A stretch of 35,565 bases of DNA. It comes from Lachnospiraceae bacterium (lineage in GTDB: Bacteria; Bacillota; Clostridia; Lachnospirales; Lachnospiraceae). Below are positions 1-8,839 of the stretch, in pieces (position 1 is the first letter of the stretch; each line of letters begins with the position of its first letter). The notes under the pieces were generated by a model, which saw only the letters and a list, made by a program, of their open reading frames with translations, searched no databases and was not told the origin of the DNA. A program made the translations under genes and the position numbers. Where the stretch lies: positions 1-35,565 of the forward strand of contig FZRB01000029.1 in the NCBI GenBank assembly GCA_900199595.1, read 5' to 3'.

Positions 1-63
1 TAATTTTCAATTTTTATAAATTTAGCCTTGACTTTTTATTTGCAGGCTATTATATAAGAAAAA

Positions 64-86
64 CGGGAATCCTGACCGGATTCCCG
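64..86 (-). terminator. Intrinsic terminator of the tRNA-Arg gene
   Basis: Read on the minus strand, a perfect 9-bp stem (CGGGAATCC / GGATTCCCG) with a 5-nt loop is followed by TTTTTCTT at 63-56. It lies 7 nt beyond the tRNA 3' end and fits Rho-independent termination of the tRNA transcript. Confidence 0.9.
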
Positions 87-93
87 AATTATG

Positions 94-167
94 CGTCCCC
101 GAGGGGATTCGAACCTCCGACCTACCGCTTAGGAGGCGGTCGCTCTATCCTGCTGAGCTACGAGGAC
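94..167 (-). tRNA. tRNA-Arg (anticodon CCT)
   Basis: The minus strand folds into a full cloverleaf. The 7-bp acceptor stem is GTCCTCG/CGGGGAC with one U-G wobble. The anticodon stem ACCGC/GCGGT encloses loop CTCCTAA, giving anticodon CCT, which reads AGG. The T arm carries GGTTCGAATCC. The discriminator base is G and CCA is not encoded, so it must be added after transcription. The gene has its own promoter (-35 at 209-214, -10 at 186-191) and its own terminator (64-86), so it is a single-gene unit. AGG is read here while AGA dominates the codon use of neighbouring genes. Confidence 0.96.
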
Positions 168-185
168 TAAAACCATAACAGTCAC

Positions 186-214
186 ATTTTACTTTAAAAT
201 GCTCTCAAGGTCAA
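186..214 (-). promoter_or_regulatory. Promoter of tRNA-Arg
   Basis: On the minus strand, TTGACC (214-209) and TAAAAT (191-186) are separated by exactly 17 bp, and the tRNA begins 19 nt beyond the -10 box. The -35 hexamer contains the TGA stop codon (213-211) of the upstream EAL gene, so the tRNA promoter is embedded in the end of that coding region. Confidence 0.85.
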
Positions 215-1833
215 GTTTTGTCATCAACCACAAATGTAGCTGATCCATAAGCCTTAATGGCCTTTCCATTTTCATCAAACTCAGTAGAATATCTTACATA
301 GAATGGTATTCTTCCGACCGTAAGAGGGATAATTGCTTCAAGCTCTCCTACTCCATCAGCCAGCTGTTTCATCCAGTCTCTGTACATATCTGCGTAATCA
401 GCCGGAAATAGTCCATTTTCAATAAGTGGTTCAGGATAATTATGAACTACCGGAGGAACGTTCAGATCTCTCATACATCTGAAGCAAGGTCTCATATCCC
501 AGGTTGAAAGATCTACCTCCCAGGCATAAACATTTGCCTGTTCAAAGCCATATTTTAAAAGATTTTCTCTTTCCTGTATATCGTTCACCCAGTTCTTCTC
601 TTTGGTTATATTCTGAACCATAGCATATATCAGATACTTGTCACCGCCTCTTCCTATAACCCTGATGGTGCTTCTGACACATATCTTTTCTTCTCCGCAC
701 ATTTTTGTGCAGATCTTTCTCCAGTTCTCGCAGGTCACCTCTTCATTTGTTTCAATAGCCTTGAGGATAGCTTTTTCATAAGCCTTATGACTTACTTCAT
801 CATGATTATCCCATTGACTTGATTCAAATATTTCCTTCTCAGTACGCCCTTCACCAACCTCTTTTATATATTTTTGGTTAACACGTATCATTTCAACACT
901 TCCGTCTGACTGATCATAAGCATATATAGCAGCAGCTCCGACAAAATTACTGAAGATAAGTGTTTCCATAGATTCCGGATTCCAGAATTTTCCTGCATCC
1001 ATAGCCTTGAACAGTTCCAACGATGAGGTTATAGGCTCATGCTTTAACTTCATAAGCATTTCCTTAAACTCATCCGGTACCATAGGTTTGCAATACAGAT
1101 ATCCCTGAATATTATCACAGCCTATACTCTTCAGGAAATCAGCTATTTCCACTGTTTCAACACCCTCTGCGATAACAGGAGTGTTCAGCCATTTTGCCAT
1201 TTGAACTATTGAGCTGAGGATAGCTCCGCCTCTTCCTCCGATATCACCGCTCAAAAATGTCATATCAAGTTTTATGATATCGACATCCAGATCTTTGAGA
1301 ATATTCAGAGATGAATATCCACTTCCGAAATCATCCATTTCCACCAGATATCCATAATAATGAAGCTTATTAAGAACTGATGATACCAGCTCCATTCCGC
1401 CTATGGCAGAGGATTCCGTTACTTCTATACGAAGATACTTAACGGGAACATCGTATTTCTTTCTTATTTCCTCAATAGCTTCAACATATTCATGATTATA
1501 TATATCATATCGTGACATATTTACAGAAATAGGGATCATGGATATTCTTTCATCCAGACACTGTCTCTGAAATCTGCATACCATTTCAAACATGTGAAGA
1601 TCTGCTTTGTATATAAGATCATTCTTTTCAAGAACCGGAATAAAATCAGTAGGATACTGCATACCATATAAAGGATGCTTCCACCTCATAAGAGCTTCTG
1701 CACCTACCATCTTTCCTGTAGTGTGATTTATTTGAGCCTGATAACTGACAAATATATGTTCATAATTTATAGCATCCTCGAAGCTGCTCAGAAGCTCAGC
1801 CTCAGTCATAGGTCTATTTGTATTATTCTCCAT
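211..1833 (-). CDS. EAL-domain cyclic-di-GMP phosphodiesterase with C-terminal PAS-like domains
   Basis: 540 aa. Residues about 15-262 form an EAL domain, which hydrolyses cyclic di-GMP. The catalytic set appears complete: EAL at 46-48, N105, E137, DDFG at 167-170, K188, E223 and Q243. Residues about 285-400 and 410-535 look like two PAS/PAC folds, the first with a conserved-looking IYAYD start and an end at NITKEK. There is no GGDEF motif, transmembrane segment or signal peptide, so a cytoplasmic sensor-phosphodiesterase is inferred. The start is ATG at 1833, 8 nt after GGAGG; a GTG three codons earlier overlaps that Shine-Dalgarno and is rejected. A TATAAT on the minus strand at 1896-1891 may be its -10 box, but the -35 is weak. 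The gene is monocistronic, next to the tRNA. Confidence 0.9.
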   Translation of the reverse strand: MENNTNRPMTEAELLSSFEDAINYEHIFVSYQAQINHTTGKMVGAEALMRWKHPLYGMQYPTDFIPVLEKNDLIYKADLHMFEMVCRFQRQCLDERISMIPISVNMSRYDIYNHEYVEAIEEIRKKYDVPVKYLRIEVTESSAIGGMELVSSVLNKLHYYGYLVEMDDFGSGYSSLNILKDLDVDIIKLDMTFLSGDIGGRGGAILSSIVQMAKWLNTPVIAEGVETVEIADFLKSIGCDNIQGYLYCKPMVPDEFKEMLMKLKHEPITSSLELFKAMDAGKFWNPESMETLIFSNFVGAAAIYAYDQSDGSVEMIRVNQKYIKEVGEGRTEKEIFESSQWDNHDEVSHKAYEKAILKAIETNEEVTCENWRKICTKMCGEEKICVRSTIRVIGRGGDKYLIYAMVQNITKEKNWVNDIQERENLLKYGFEQANVYAWEVDLSTWDMRPCFRCMRDLNVPPVVHNYPEPLIENGLFPADYADMYRDWMKQLADGVGELEAIIPLTVGRIPFYVRYSTEFDENGKAIKAYGSATFVVDDKT

Positions 1834-1995
1834 CTGAAACACCTCCTTTTCAATTTATTAACAGATTCTATTCTGAATATCTTATATATCATTATACCTC
1901 ATAACATTAAATAAAGTCTTGCATTTTTTCATTTTATGATTATAGTTTAATAATTCTTTTCCAATAGAACTATTATGGTCTTTATTTTTATAGTT

Positions 1996-2004
1996 TGCTA
2001 TAAT
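1996..2004 (+). promoter_or_regulatory. Candidate extended -10 promoter for the 2085 gene
   Basis: TGCTATAAT is a perfect -10 hexamer with a TG extension. The region 17 bp upstream has no good -35, which fits extended -10 promoters. It lies 81 nt before the start of the membrane protein gene. Confidence 0.5.
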
Positions 2005-2084
2005 GTGATATAAGTGTAAAAAGTCAACATGCGTTAGCAATAGTACAATCCATATGTCATATATATAGAATTAAGGTGATTCTA

Positions 2085-2804
2085 ATGGAAGAAAATAAAC
2101 CCCTTGGTGCAAGGCTTGGAGAAGGTATGTTCTGCATAATATATCTTGTTTATACCTTTGCAATGATTTTTATAATGAAAAGGAATTATAATATATTCTC
2201 TGAAATGGATGACATGGTAAATGTATTCCGATTTGGATTTGGATTTATGATGGCTCTTCTTCTTGTTGGCGGAGATTTATTTCATCTTGTTCCGAGAATA
2301 ATTGTCAGCTTTAAGGGAAGCATGTGGAAGAAAGATTTTTTCTTCGGTCTGGGTACTCTTCTTTCTTCGATCACTATGACGCTTTTTTATAATGTCCTGA
2401 TTGCCATGGGCGATTCAATGGAATATAACGAATCTCAATACAATCTTTATATTGAAAAAACGATTCTTATATTAACTGTAATTAGAATTATCATTTTAAT
2501 TCTGCCACAGAATAAATGGTATTCCAAGGAGCCCGTCAGAAAATGGGCAGTCATCCGTAATATTCCATTTACTTTAATAGGGATTTTAACAGTGATAGGA
2601 TTTATAAATGTGATGATAAACGCTTCTATTTATCCAAAGACTTTTTATCTTATTATTATGATAACTGTTATCTTAAGCTTTGCTTTTTATCTGCCTGTTG
2701 CTATATGGGGAAAGGAAAACCCGAAGATAGGTGTACTGATGCTTCCCAAAACAATGTGTTATATGATCATGATTGGTGTTATAACATTTTGGAAAATCAT
2801 CTGA
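2085..2804 (+). CDS. Multi-pass membrane protein of unknown function
   Basis: 239 aa. Family not recognised. Hydrophobic segments lie at about residues 16-33, 48-68, 85-107, 127-142, 157-177, 187-205 and 219-237, suggesting 6-7 membrane helices. Basic loops (KRNY, RIIVSFKG, WKK) alternate with them. No signal peptide, catalytic motif or metal-binding cluster is apparent. The start is ATG at 2085, with an AAGGTGAT element ending 4 nt upstream; the GTG at 2076 is part of that element. It is one of only two plus-strand genes left of the origin and is convergent with the RNA methyltransferase gene, 35 bp away, with no visible terminator between them. Likely an integral membrane protein found in related clostridia, but this cannot be confirmed here. 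Confidence 0.75.
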   Translation: MEENKPLGARLGEGMFCIIYLVYTFAMIFIMKRNYNIFSEMDDMVNVFRFGFGFMMALLLVGGDLFHLVPRIIVSFKGSMWKKDFFFGLGTLLSSITMTLFYNVLIAMGDSMEYNESQYNLYIEKTILILTVIRIIILILPQNKWYSKEPVRKWAVIRNIPFTLIGILTVIGFINVMINASIYPKTFYLIIMITVILSFAFYLPVAIWGKENPKIGVLMLPKTMCYMIMIGVITFWKII

Positions 2805-2839
2805 TGTTACTCTCGCCTTGATCAATACATTTTCTTGAA

Positions 2840-3709
2840 TTAACTCATCAGCTCCCAGAAAACAATAGAGCTTGCAGCGGCAACATTCAGAGAATCGACA
2901 TTATGCTTCATTGGAATTTTAACGACGTAATCACTCTCGGAAATAACTGTGTCTGAAAGCCCAAATCCCTCATTTCCCAGTATAATTGCAAGCTTTTCTT
3001 CTTTCTTAAGACGTTCATCCCGTATACTTACAGAATTATCCGAAAGAGCCATTGCAGCAGTTTTAAATCCAAGAGAATGAAGAGTATTTATATATTCAGA
3101 ATCCGTTATTCTTTTTCCGGTTTTGGTCCAGGGAATTGAAAAAACCGTACCGACACTTACCCTGGATGCACGTCTATAAAGAGGATCACTGGAGCTTCCT
3201 GCAAGAAGAACAGCCTCAATACCAAGAGCAGCAGCTGATCTGAACATAGCACCAACATTTGTAGGATTCTCCACATCATCAAAAACAGCTATCCTTTTAT
3301 AGTCCTTTAACAGCTCCGACATGTCAGGGAGCATTTTTCTTTTCATAAGAGAAAGTACACCTCGTGTTATATTTACACCTGTCATTTCAGCCAGAGTGTC
3401 ATAATCAGCCAGGTACACAGGGATATTTTTACTATTACTATTATTATATGCTTCTTCACTTGTATGGATCAGCGTATCGAATCTTTTACACATTTCATCA
3501 GCAAGGCTATCAATCATAACAAAAGAAACAGGCTCATAGCCTGCAGCCAGAGCCCTTTCGATAACCATCGGACTTTCCACAACAAAGAGCCCCAGCTCCG
3601 GTTCATAGTAGTGAAGGAGCTGGCTTTCATTTGAACTGAAATAAAGCTCAAACTCAGGAAAACGAGGTATATTATCAGATTTATTTATTTTCATATACTG
3701 AAAATTCAT
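2840..3709 (-). CDS. TrmH/SpoU-family RNA 2'-O-methyltransferase
   Basis: 289 aa SPOUT-class enzyme that should transfer a methyl group from S-adenosylmethionine to a ribose 2'-OH of rRNA or tRNA. All three SpoU motifs are visible: motif 1 at 145-161 (ENPTNVGAMFRSAAALG with the conserved N and R), motif 2 at 244-251 (LGNEGFGL) and motif 3 at 265-281 (IPMKHNVDSLNVAAASS), which form the trefoil knot. The N-terminal 100 residues resemble the substrate-binding region of such enzymes. The start ATG follows AAAGG by 8 nt. It is the last gene of the serS-SGNH-methyltransferase run, 25 bp after its neighbour. The exact target nucleotide cannot be told from sequence. Confidence 0.9.
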   Translation of the reverse strand: MNFQYMKINKSDNIPRFPEFELYFSSNESQLLHYYEPELGLFVVESPMVIERALAAGYEPVSFVMIDSLADEMCKRFDTLIHTSEEAYNNSNSKNIPVYLADYDTLAEMTGVNITRGVLSLMKRKMLPDMSELLKDYKRIAVFDDVENPTNVGAMFRSAAALGIEAVLLAGSSSDPLYRRASRVSVGTVFSIPWTKTGKRITDSEYINTLHSLGFKTAAMALSDNSVSIRDERLKKEEKLAIILGNEGFGLSDTVISESDYVVKIPMKHNVDSLNVAAASSIVFWELMS

Positions 3710-3734
3710 GTCGGTAACCTTTTGTGAATCAGCT

Positions 3735-4469
3735 TTAATTATTTCTCAACACTATATATATTCTCTCGCTCTGCATTTTGGGTTTATCAAATGTAAATGC
3801 GTCGTAAGCACACGCATGACTAAAGCCTGCCATAAGAGCTGCTTCTTTAATATCTTTCGCAAAGAAAGCTCTCTGCTTATGTATCTCTGTCTCTCTTTTT
3901 ATACCGTCTTTTGTTATATGCTTAAACCACAGGTAATAATAGTGAATGTGCTTATTTTCATCATAACTGTTTTTCCAGACATAGGAAAAATCCTTTAGAT
4001 CTTCTTTAAAAGTATATTTGTCAAGCTGACTCTTAAAAAAATGTTCCGTCTTTAGATCAAATATCAGAAGTCCGTTTTTCTTTAAATTATCCCTGGCCGA
4101 TTTCATCGTTTTAGACAGATCATCTATAGTCAGAAGATAATTCATGCTGTCGCCAACACTGAAAATAACGTCCTGTTTTTCCGACAGATGTATATCTCTC
4201 ATATCCATATTGATATAATTGATATCATTTCTTTTTGCTTTTGCCATCTTCAGCATGCTCTCTGACAGATCAATACCGGTCATAGAAAAACCTTCATCTG
4301 CAAGCATCCCGGTCATCATTCCGGTACCACATCCGATTTCGGTTATTTTAGCATCAGGTGCAACTCCACCTACATATAACAGCTGAAGGATATACTGCTC
4401 CCATTCTTCATAAGGAATATTATCCATCATCCGGTCATATACAGTTGCAAAATAATTATAGCTTTCCAT
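3735..4469 (-). CDS. Class I SAM-dependent methyltransferase
   Basis: 244 aa. A Rossmann-type methyltransferase: motif I EIGCGTG at 44-50 binds SAM, an acidic residue follows in GIDLSESML (65-73), and a later strand carries FSVGDSMNYLL. The central part DLKTEHFF matches the family in which the substrate-binding insertion follows strand 5. The start ATG lies only 7 nt after the stop of the SGNH gene, with AGAAGG just upstream at a short 3-4 nt spacing, so translational coupling is likely. The substrate is unknown; small molecules, tRNA and protein are all possible. Co-transcription with serS and a SpoU methyltransferase hints at a translation-related role, but that is inference. Confidence 0.85.
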   Translation of the reverse strand: MESYNYFATVYDRMMDNIPYEEWEQYILQLLYVGGVAPDAKITEIGCGTGMMTGMLADEGFSMTGIDLSESMLKMAKAKRNDINYINMDMRDIHLSEKQDVIFSVGDSMNYLLTIDDLSKTMKSARDNLKKNGLLIFDLKTEHFFKSQLDKYTFKEDLKDFSYVWKNSYDENKHIHYYYLWFKHITKDGIKRETEIHKQRAFFAKDIKEAALMAGFSHACAYDAFTFDKPKMQSERIYIVLRNN

Positions 4470-4476
4470 AATCCTT

Positions 4477-5118
4477 CTATATATCTAACTGAGTTATTAT
4501 ATCGTAGAGTTTATCTGCCAGAACCATATGCCCTTCAGCTGTAAGATGAAGAGAATCTGTTTCAGACGGATATATATACTCTGCAGAATTAAAGAATATA
4601 CATCCTTTCTCTTCTGCAACAGCTTTATAGCATCTGGGAAACTCTTTGGATCTTTCTATAGCATCCTCATTAAATGAACCATAAAAAGCAGAATTTCTTA
4701 TTCCACTTCCTATCTCCGGTGGAGAGATAAGTATTATCTTCGAAACAAAGCCCTGCTTTTCAGCAGTAAAAGACTTTATAACATCCACCAGCCTTCCGGC
4801 TCCTTCCGCTATTTCCGCAGGACTTAAATGAAATACAGTCTTCAGATCATTACTGCCAAGCATAAGAACAACTATATCAACCGGCTTATGAGAATTAAGA
4901 CAGGGCTTAAGATAATCCAAACCATTTTTCCAGCCTTCAATCGGATCATCAGTAATAGTGGTCCGGCCATTACAACCTTCTTCAATCACTACATACTCAT
5001 CACCAAGAAGTATCTGTAGTCTTCCCGGATATCTCACATCCTTTGGATATCTTAACCCTGTTTCAGGCACATATCCATATGTATTAGAATCTCCATAACA
5101 AAGAACTGTTTTAGACAT
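4477..5118 (-). CDS. SGNH/GDSL-family hydrolase (arylesterase-like)
   Basis: 213 aa. Block I is GDSN (9-12, nucleophile S11), block II has G48 in EEGCNGR, block III is GSND (88-91, oxyanion N90) and block V is DSLH with D188 and H191. This is the complete SGNH catalytic set. The start CYGDSNTYGY is typical of cytoplasmic arylesterase/acyltransferase-type members rather than secreted lipases, and there is no signal peptide. It should hydrolyse an ester or acyl group; the natural substrate is unknown. It begins 6 nt after the serS stop with only a weak upstream purine stretch, so it probably depends on translational coupling to serS. Confidence 0.88.
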   Translation of the reverse strand: MSKTVLCYGDSNTYGYVPETGLRYPKDVRYPGRLQILLGDEYVVIEEGCNGRTTITDDPIEGWKNGLDYLKPCLNSHKPVDIVVLMLGSNDLKTVFHLSPAEIAEGAGRLVDVIKSFTAEKQGFVSKIILISPPEIGSGIRNSAFYGSFNEDAIERSKEFPRCYKAVAEEKGCIFFNSAEYIYPSETDSLHLTAEGHMVLADKLYDIITQLDI

Positions 5119-5124
5119 AACTTT

Positions 5125-6414
5125 TTACTTATTAGGAATAAGTTTTTCCTTTCCACCCATATACGGCTGAAGTGCCTTTGGTATATTAATAGATCCGTCC
5201 GCATTAAGGTTATTTTCCAAAAATGCGATCAGCATACGTGGAGGTGCAACTACTGTATTATTAAGTGTATGAGCCAGATACTTATCTCCGTTTTCATCTT
5301 TAACTCTTATCTTAAGACGTCTGGCCTGTGCATCTCCAAGATTGGAACAACTTCCAACTTCAAAATATTTCTTCTGTCTTGGTGACCATGCTTCTACGTC
5401 AACAGACTTAACTTTAAGATCTGCCAGATCACCTGAGCAGCATTCCAGTGTTCTTACAGGAACATCCAGTGTTCTGAAAAGCTCCACTGTATAACTCCAC
5501 ATCTTGTTATACCAGTCCATTGATTCTTCAGGCTTACATATTACGATCATTTCCTGCTTTTCAAACTGATGTATACGATATATACCTCTTTCCTCTATTC
5601 CATGAGCACCTTTTTCTTTTCTGAAACATGGAGAATAACTGGTAAGTGTTAATGGGAGCTGACTTTCATCAAGCATCTTATTAATAAATCTACCTATCAT
5701 GGAATGTTCACTTGTTCCTATAAGATAAAGGTCTTCTCCTTCTATCTTATACATCATAGCATCCATTTCCTCGAAACTCATAACTCCGGTTACTACATCA
5801 CTACGAATCATGAAAGGAGGAATTACATAGGTAAAGCCCTTATCTATCATGAAATCACGAGCATATGTAAGTACAGCAGAATGTAATCTGGCTATATCAC
5901 CAACAAGATAATAGAAGCCATTTCCTGCTACATCTCTTGCACTATCAAGATCAATTCCTGAAAATCTATCGATAATATCTGTATGGTAAGGCACTTCAAA
6001 ATCAGGAACCACTGGTTCACCAAATCTTTCTACCTCAACATTTTCACTATCATCCTTTCCAACAGGAACACTTGGGTCTATAATGTTAGGAATTCTCATC
6101 ATTATAGCCTTAACTTTCTCTTCAAGAACAGGTTCTTTTTCTTCAAGTTCCTTAAGAAGTGCAGCTGATTCGGCAACCTGTTTCTTGACCTCTTCAGCCT
6201 CTTCCTTCTTACCCTGAGCCATAAGCGCACCTATCTGCTTGGATATCTTGTTCTTTTCTGCTCGAATAGCATCAGCTTTAGCCTGGTTCTCTCTACGTTC
6301 TTTATCAAGCTCTATTACCTCATCAACAAGAGGAAGCTTATGATCCTGAAATTTCTTTTTAATATTTTCCTTTACTATATCCGGATTTTCACGTAAAAAT
6401 TTAATGTCTATCAT
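5125..6414 (-). CDS. serS: Seryl-tRNA synthetase
   Basis: 429 aa, the usual length. Charges tRNA-Ser (and tRNA-Sec) with serine in the cytoplasm. Residues 1-100 form the long antiparallel coiled-coil arm that contacts the tRNA (rich in E, K and A). The class II catalytic core follows, with motif 2 in the CFRKEKGAHG region, GTSEHS ahead of it, and the motif 3 end TLNNTVVAPPRMLIAFLE. The start chosen is ATG at 6414, five nt after AAAGGAG; an in-frame TTG five codons earlier overlaps that Shine-Dalgarno and is rejected. It is the first gene of a tight four-gene run. No T-box-like leader fits in the 86 bp upstream. Confidence 0.97.
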   Translation of the reverse strand: MIDIKFLRENPDIVKENIKKKFQDHKLPLVDEVIELDKERRENQAKADAIRAEKNKISKQIGALMAQGKKEEAEEVKKQVAESAALLKELEEKEPVLEEKVKAIMMRIPNIIDPSVPVGKDDSENVEVERFGEPVVPDFEVPYHTDIIDRFSGIDLDSARDVAGNGFYYLVGDIARLHSAVLTYARDFMIDKGFTYVIPPFMIRSDVVTGVMSFEEMDAMMYKIEGEDLYLIGTSEHSMIGRFINKMLDESQLPLTLTSYSPCFRKEKGAHGIEERGIYRIHQFEKQEMIVICKPEESMDWYNKMWSYTVELFRTLDVPVRTLECCSGDLADLKVKSVDVEAWSPRQKKYFEVGSCSNLGDAQARRLKIRVKDENGDKYLAHTLNNTVVAPPRMLIAFLENNLNADGSINIPKALQPYMGGKEKLIPNK

Positions 6415-6500
6415 ACTAACTCCTTTCAAACCATTTGGTTTACATAATGTAGTGTTATACGTTTAGTAATTTTAATTTTTTTACTCATATATCACATTTT

Positions 6501-7046
6501 TTATAATTCATCATCGTCTTCTGCTTCTACTAATTTACGAATTTCTTCATCAAGTGTTTTAGCCTTTGCAATGGCTTCCTTCTCTTCCTTCGAAAGAGCT
6601 ATATAAGATTCACCCTTAATAACCTCTTTTGCATACGAGAAGCAACCTTCCTTCGAATGCATCGAGCTAATAACAAATCCTGAATTATCAGAGTTTAAAA
6701 GAGCTAAAGAATAACTAAGCTCACCGGCCATATTATCAAATGCATCATATTTAACTAAACCCATTTTATTATAGCAGGAATCAAGATGTCCTTTAAATTC
6801 TCTGTGGTCACGGGAATATCTCTTCATCCTTTTCTTAAGCTTATCCATCTCATCAAATCTGGTCAGCATAATCTGTTCCAAATCACGAGCTTTTTTTCCT
6901 CTTGTTAAAATATAATACTTTCGACTAACCTGCTGTAATTGACTATATACTAAAAATAGTAAAACACCCAGAATAATAACTAGTAAAAACAAAACAATTA
7001 ATAAAATCTCAATTCTAATGCCAAACACTAATGTAGCTAATATCAT
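6501..7046 (-). CDS. DUF4446 family membrane-anchored protein
   Basis: 181 aa. One N-terminal membrane segment (about residues 12-36, strongly Leu/Ile/Val) is followed by a charged helical linker with a YxLxRGKKARDLEQIM pattern and a globular region with MGLVKYDAFDNMAGELSYSLALL, which is diagnostic of DUF4446. The C terminus is acidic (EAEDDDEL). Its function is not known. In clostridia this family lies directly downstream of parA-parB, as here (11 bp after parB), so a link to origin segregation or membrane anchoring is plausible but unproven. The next gene, serS, is 86 bp away and could be co-transcribed. Confidence 0.87.
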   Translation of the reverse strand: MILATLVFGIRIEILLIVLFLLVIILGVLLFLVYSQLQQVSRKYYILTRGKKARDLEQIMLTRFDEMDKLKKRMKRYSRDHREFKGHLDSCYNKMGLVKYDAFDNMAGELSYSLALLNSDNSGFVISSMHSKEGCFSYAKEVIKGESYIALSKEEKEAIAKAKTLDEEIRKLVEAEDDDEL

Positions 7047-7057
7047 TTAATCACTCC

Positions 7058-8005
7058 TTATAAAGCAGAGCCTGCCTTGATAATATGAACAATCCTTTCA
7101 AGATCATCATTAGAAACATATTCTATCTCAAGCTTGCCTTTCTTACCGTTGGACTTAATATTTACCTTGGAACCAATAGTATTCTTCAGATCCTCAGCAA
7201 TCTGAGATAAAACTGCTTCTAAAGCAGCATCTTTGGTTTTAGTTTTTTCCTGGCCCTTATCGTCAATCTCCTTGCCAGCAAGAATATTATTTACTCCTTT
7301 AACTAACTGCTCAGTCTCACGAACACTAAGCCCTTCATCAAATACAGATAAAGCAGTCTCATACTGAACATTCTCATCTTCGATTGCAAGAAGAGCACGA
7401 GCATGACCGGTACTGATCATATCATCAATAAGCATCTGTTTAACCTTATCACAAAGTTTAAGCAGACGAAGAGAATTAGTAATAGTAGTTCTACTCTTTG
7501 AAACTCTCTCAGCCACCTCATCCTGTTTCAGATTATATACACTTATTAAGCTTTGATAAGCCAAAGCTTCTTCAACAGGATTCAGATCCTCTCTCTGAAG
7601 ATTTTCGATAAGTGCAACTTCCATACGTTCTCTATCAGAGTATTCGCGTATGATAACCGGTACCTCTTTTAATCCAGCCATTCTTGCTGCACGCCATCTT
7701 CTTTCTCCGGCAATTATCTGATATCCTTTTTTACCCTTTGATACAACTATCGGTTCAATAATTCCATATTTTTTAATTGAATCAGAAAGCTCAGCCAATG
7801 CATCTTCATTAAAATCTTTTCTTGGCTGTGATGTATTAGGCTCAATTTCTGATATCTTAAGGACAGTATCAGAAGGAACCTCTTTAATTACCTCCTTTAC
7901 AGCTACAGAAGCTGCTTTCTTCTTTGGAGATGATTTCTTTGGTGTACTCTTAATATCTTCATCCTCGACACCTAAAAGACTTTTCATACCACTCCCTAAA
8001 GCCAT
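7058..8005 (-). CDS. parB: Chromosome-partitioning protein ParB (Spo0J)
   Basis: 315 aa. ParB binds parS, loads onto DNA as a CTP-dependent sliding clamp and recruits SMC. Residues 48-140 form the N-terminal CTPase domain with GERRWRA (100-106) and ENLQRE (134-139). A helix-turn-helix at about 158-181 (KQDEVAERVSKSRTTITNSL) reads parS, and a C-terminal dimerisation domain follows. The first 45 residues are a Lys/Ser-rich extension that includes a ParA-stimulating basic end. It starts 24 bp after parA. Three perfect parS sites lie within 1.7 kb upstream, so the ParABS set is complete in this window. Confidence 0.97.
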   Translation of the reverse strand: MALGSGMKSLLGVEDEDIKSTPKKSSPKKKAASVAVKEVIKEVPSDTVLKISEIEPNTSQPRKDFNEDALAELSDSIKKYGIIEPIVVSKGKKGYQIIAGERRWRAARMAGLKEVPVIIREYSDRERMEVALIENLQREDLNPVEEALAYQSLISVYNLKQDEVAERVSKSRTTITNSLRLLKLCDKVKQMLIDDMISTGHARALLAIEDENVQYETALSVFDEGLSVRETEQLVKGVNNILAGKEIDDKGQEKTKTKDAALEAVLSQIAEDLKNTIGSKVNIKSNGKKGKLEIEYVSNDDLERIVHIIKAGSAL

Positions 8006-8029
8006 GTTATCAATTTCCTCCTAATCTAT

Positions 8030-8800
8030 TTAAAGAAATAACTTGTTTTTTATGACCTCGTCAGCCAATCTTCTATAAGCATCAGCTCCGGTAGATCTGG
8101 GATCATAAAGATTGATTGGCTTGCCAAAGCTTGGTGCTTCTGCAAGACGTACATTTCTCGGAACAATAGTATCATATATAAGCTCATCAAGATTTTCTTT
8201 TACATTATCAACAACCTCTTGAGACAGATTATTACGTGAATCATACATAGTAAATACAACGCCCTCTATTTCCAGAGTCTTGTTAAGCTTCTTCTTAATC
8301 ATATCAATTGTGTAAATCAATTGTGATAAACCTTCCAAAGCGTAAAATTCACACTGTATTGGAACAATCACAGTATCAGCTGCCGTAAGAGAATTAATAG
8401 TAAGCATACCGAGAGCAGGAGGACAGTCAATAATAATAAAGTCAAACTTCTTTCTTATATTACGAATAATATTTTTTAATACAAATTGTGGCTTATCAAT
8501 ATCGATAAAATCAACTTCAACTCCCGAAAGATTCTGACTAGAAGGCACAAGATTGAGATTCTCAATAACATTAATAATCATAGCTTCGCCTAAATTACAA
8601 TCACCTATAAGAAGATCATATACAGACTTTTGATATGAATCCTTATCTACACCAAATCCACTGGTCATATTTCCCTGGGAATCCATATCAATAGCAAGAA
8701 CCTTTTTCCCTTTTTCAGCCAGACATGCAGCGAGATTAATTGCTGTTGTTGTTTTACCAACACCACCTTTTTGATTAGCGATAGCAATAATTCTACCCAT
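8030..8800 (-). CDS. parA: Chromosome-partitioning ATPase ParA (Soj)
   Basis: 256 aa. A deviant Walker A ATPase: KGGVGKTT at 11-18 with the signature lysine, Walker A' at DMDSQGN (38-44) and Walker B in FIIIDCPPALGML. ATP-dependent binding to nonspecific DNA drives ParB-parS movement; Soj also modulates DnaA. The start is ATG at 8800, 7 nt after GAAAGG; a TTG five codons upstream is rejected. An extended -10 promoter (GTGGTATAAT, minus strand, with TAGATA 17 bp before the -10) sits at 8868-8840, and the nearest parS begins only 13 bp further upstream, so ParB bound there could influence parAB expression. Confidence 0.97.
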   Translation of the reverse strand: MGRIIAIANQKGGVGKTTTAINLAACLAEKGKKVLAIDMDSQGNMTSGFGVDKDSYQKSVYDLLIGDCNLGEAMIINVIENLNLVPSSQNLSGVEVDFIDIDKPQFVLKNIIRNIRKKFDFIIIDCPPALGMLTINSLTAADTVIVPIQCEFYALEGLSQLIYTIDMIKKKLNKTLEIEGVVFTMYDSRNNLSQEVVDNVKENLDELIYDTIVPRNVRLAEAPSFGKPINLYDPRSTGADAYRRLADEVIKNKLFL

Positions 8801-8839
8801 ATCCAATCCTTTCAAATTTATTTATAGAAAACTTTTGTA

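Noticed and set aside
28-56. Plus-strand TTGACT and TATATA with a 17-bp spacer
   Set aside because: It would transcribe antisense through the tRNA terminator with no gene to serve. In A+T-rich DNA such matches occur by chance, so it is not listed as a promoter.
6428-6441. AAACCATTTGGTTT palindrome upstream of serS
   Set aside because: A 14-bp dyad with no T tract or recognised binding site; too little to call an operator.
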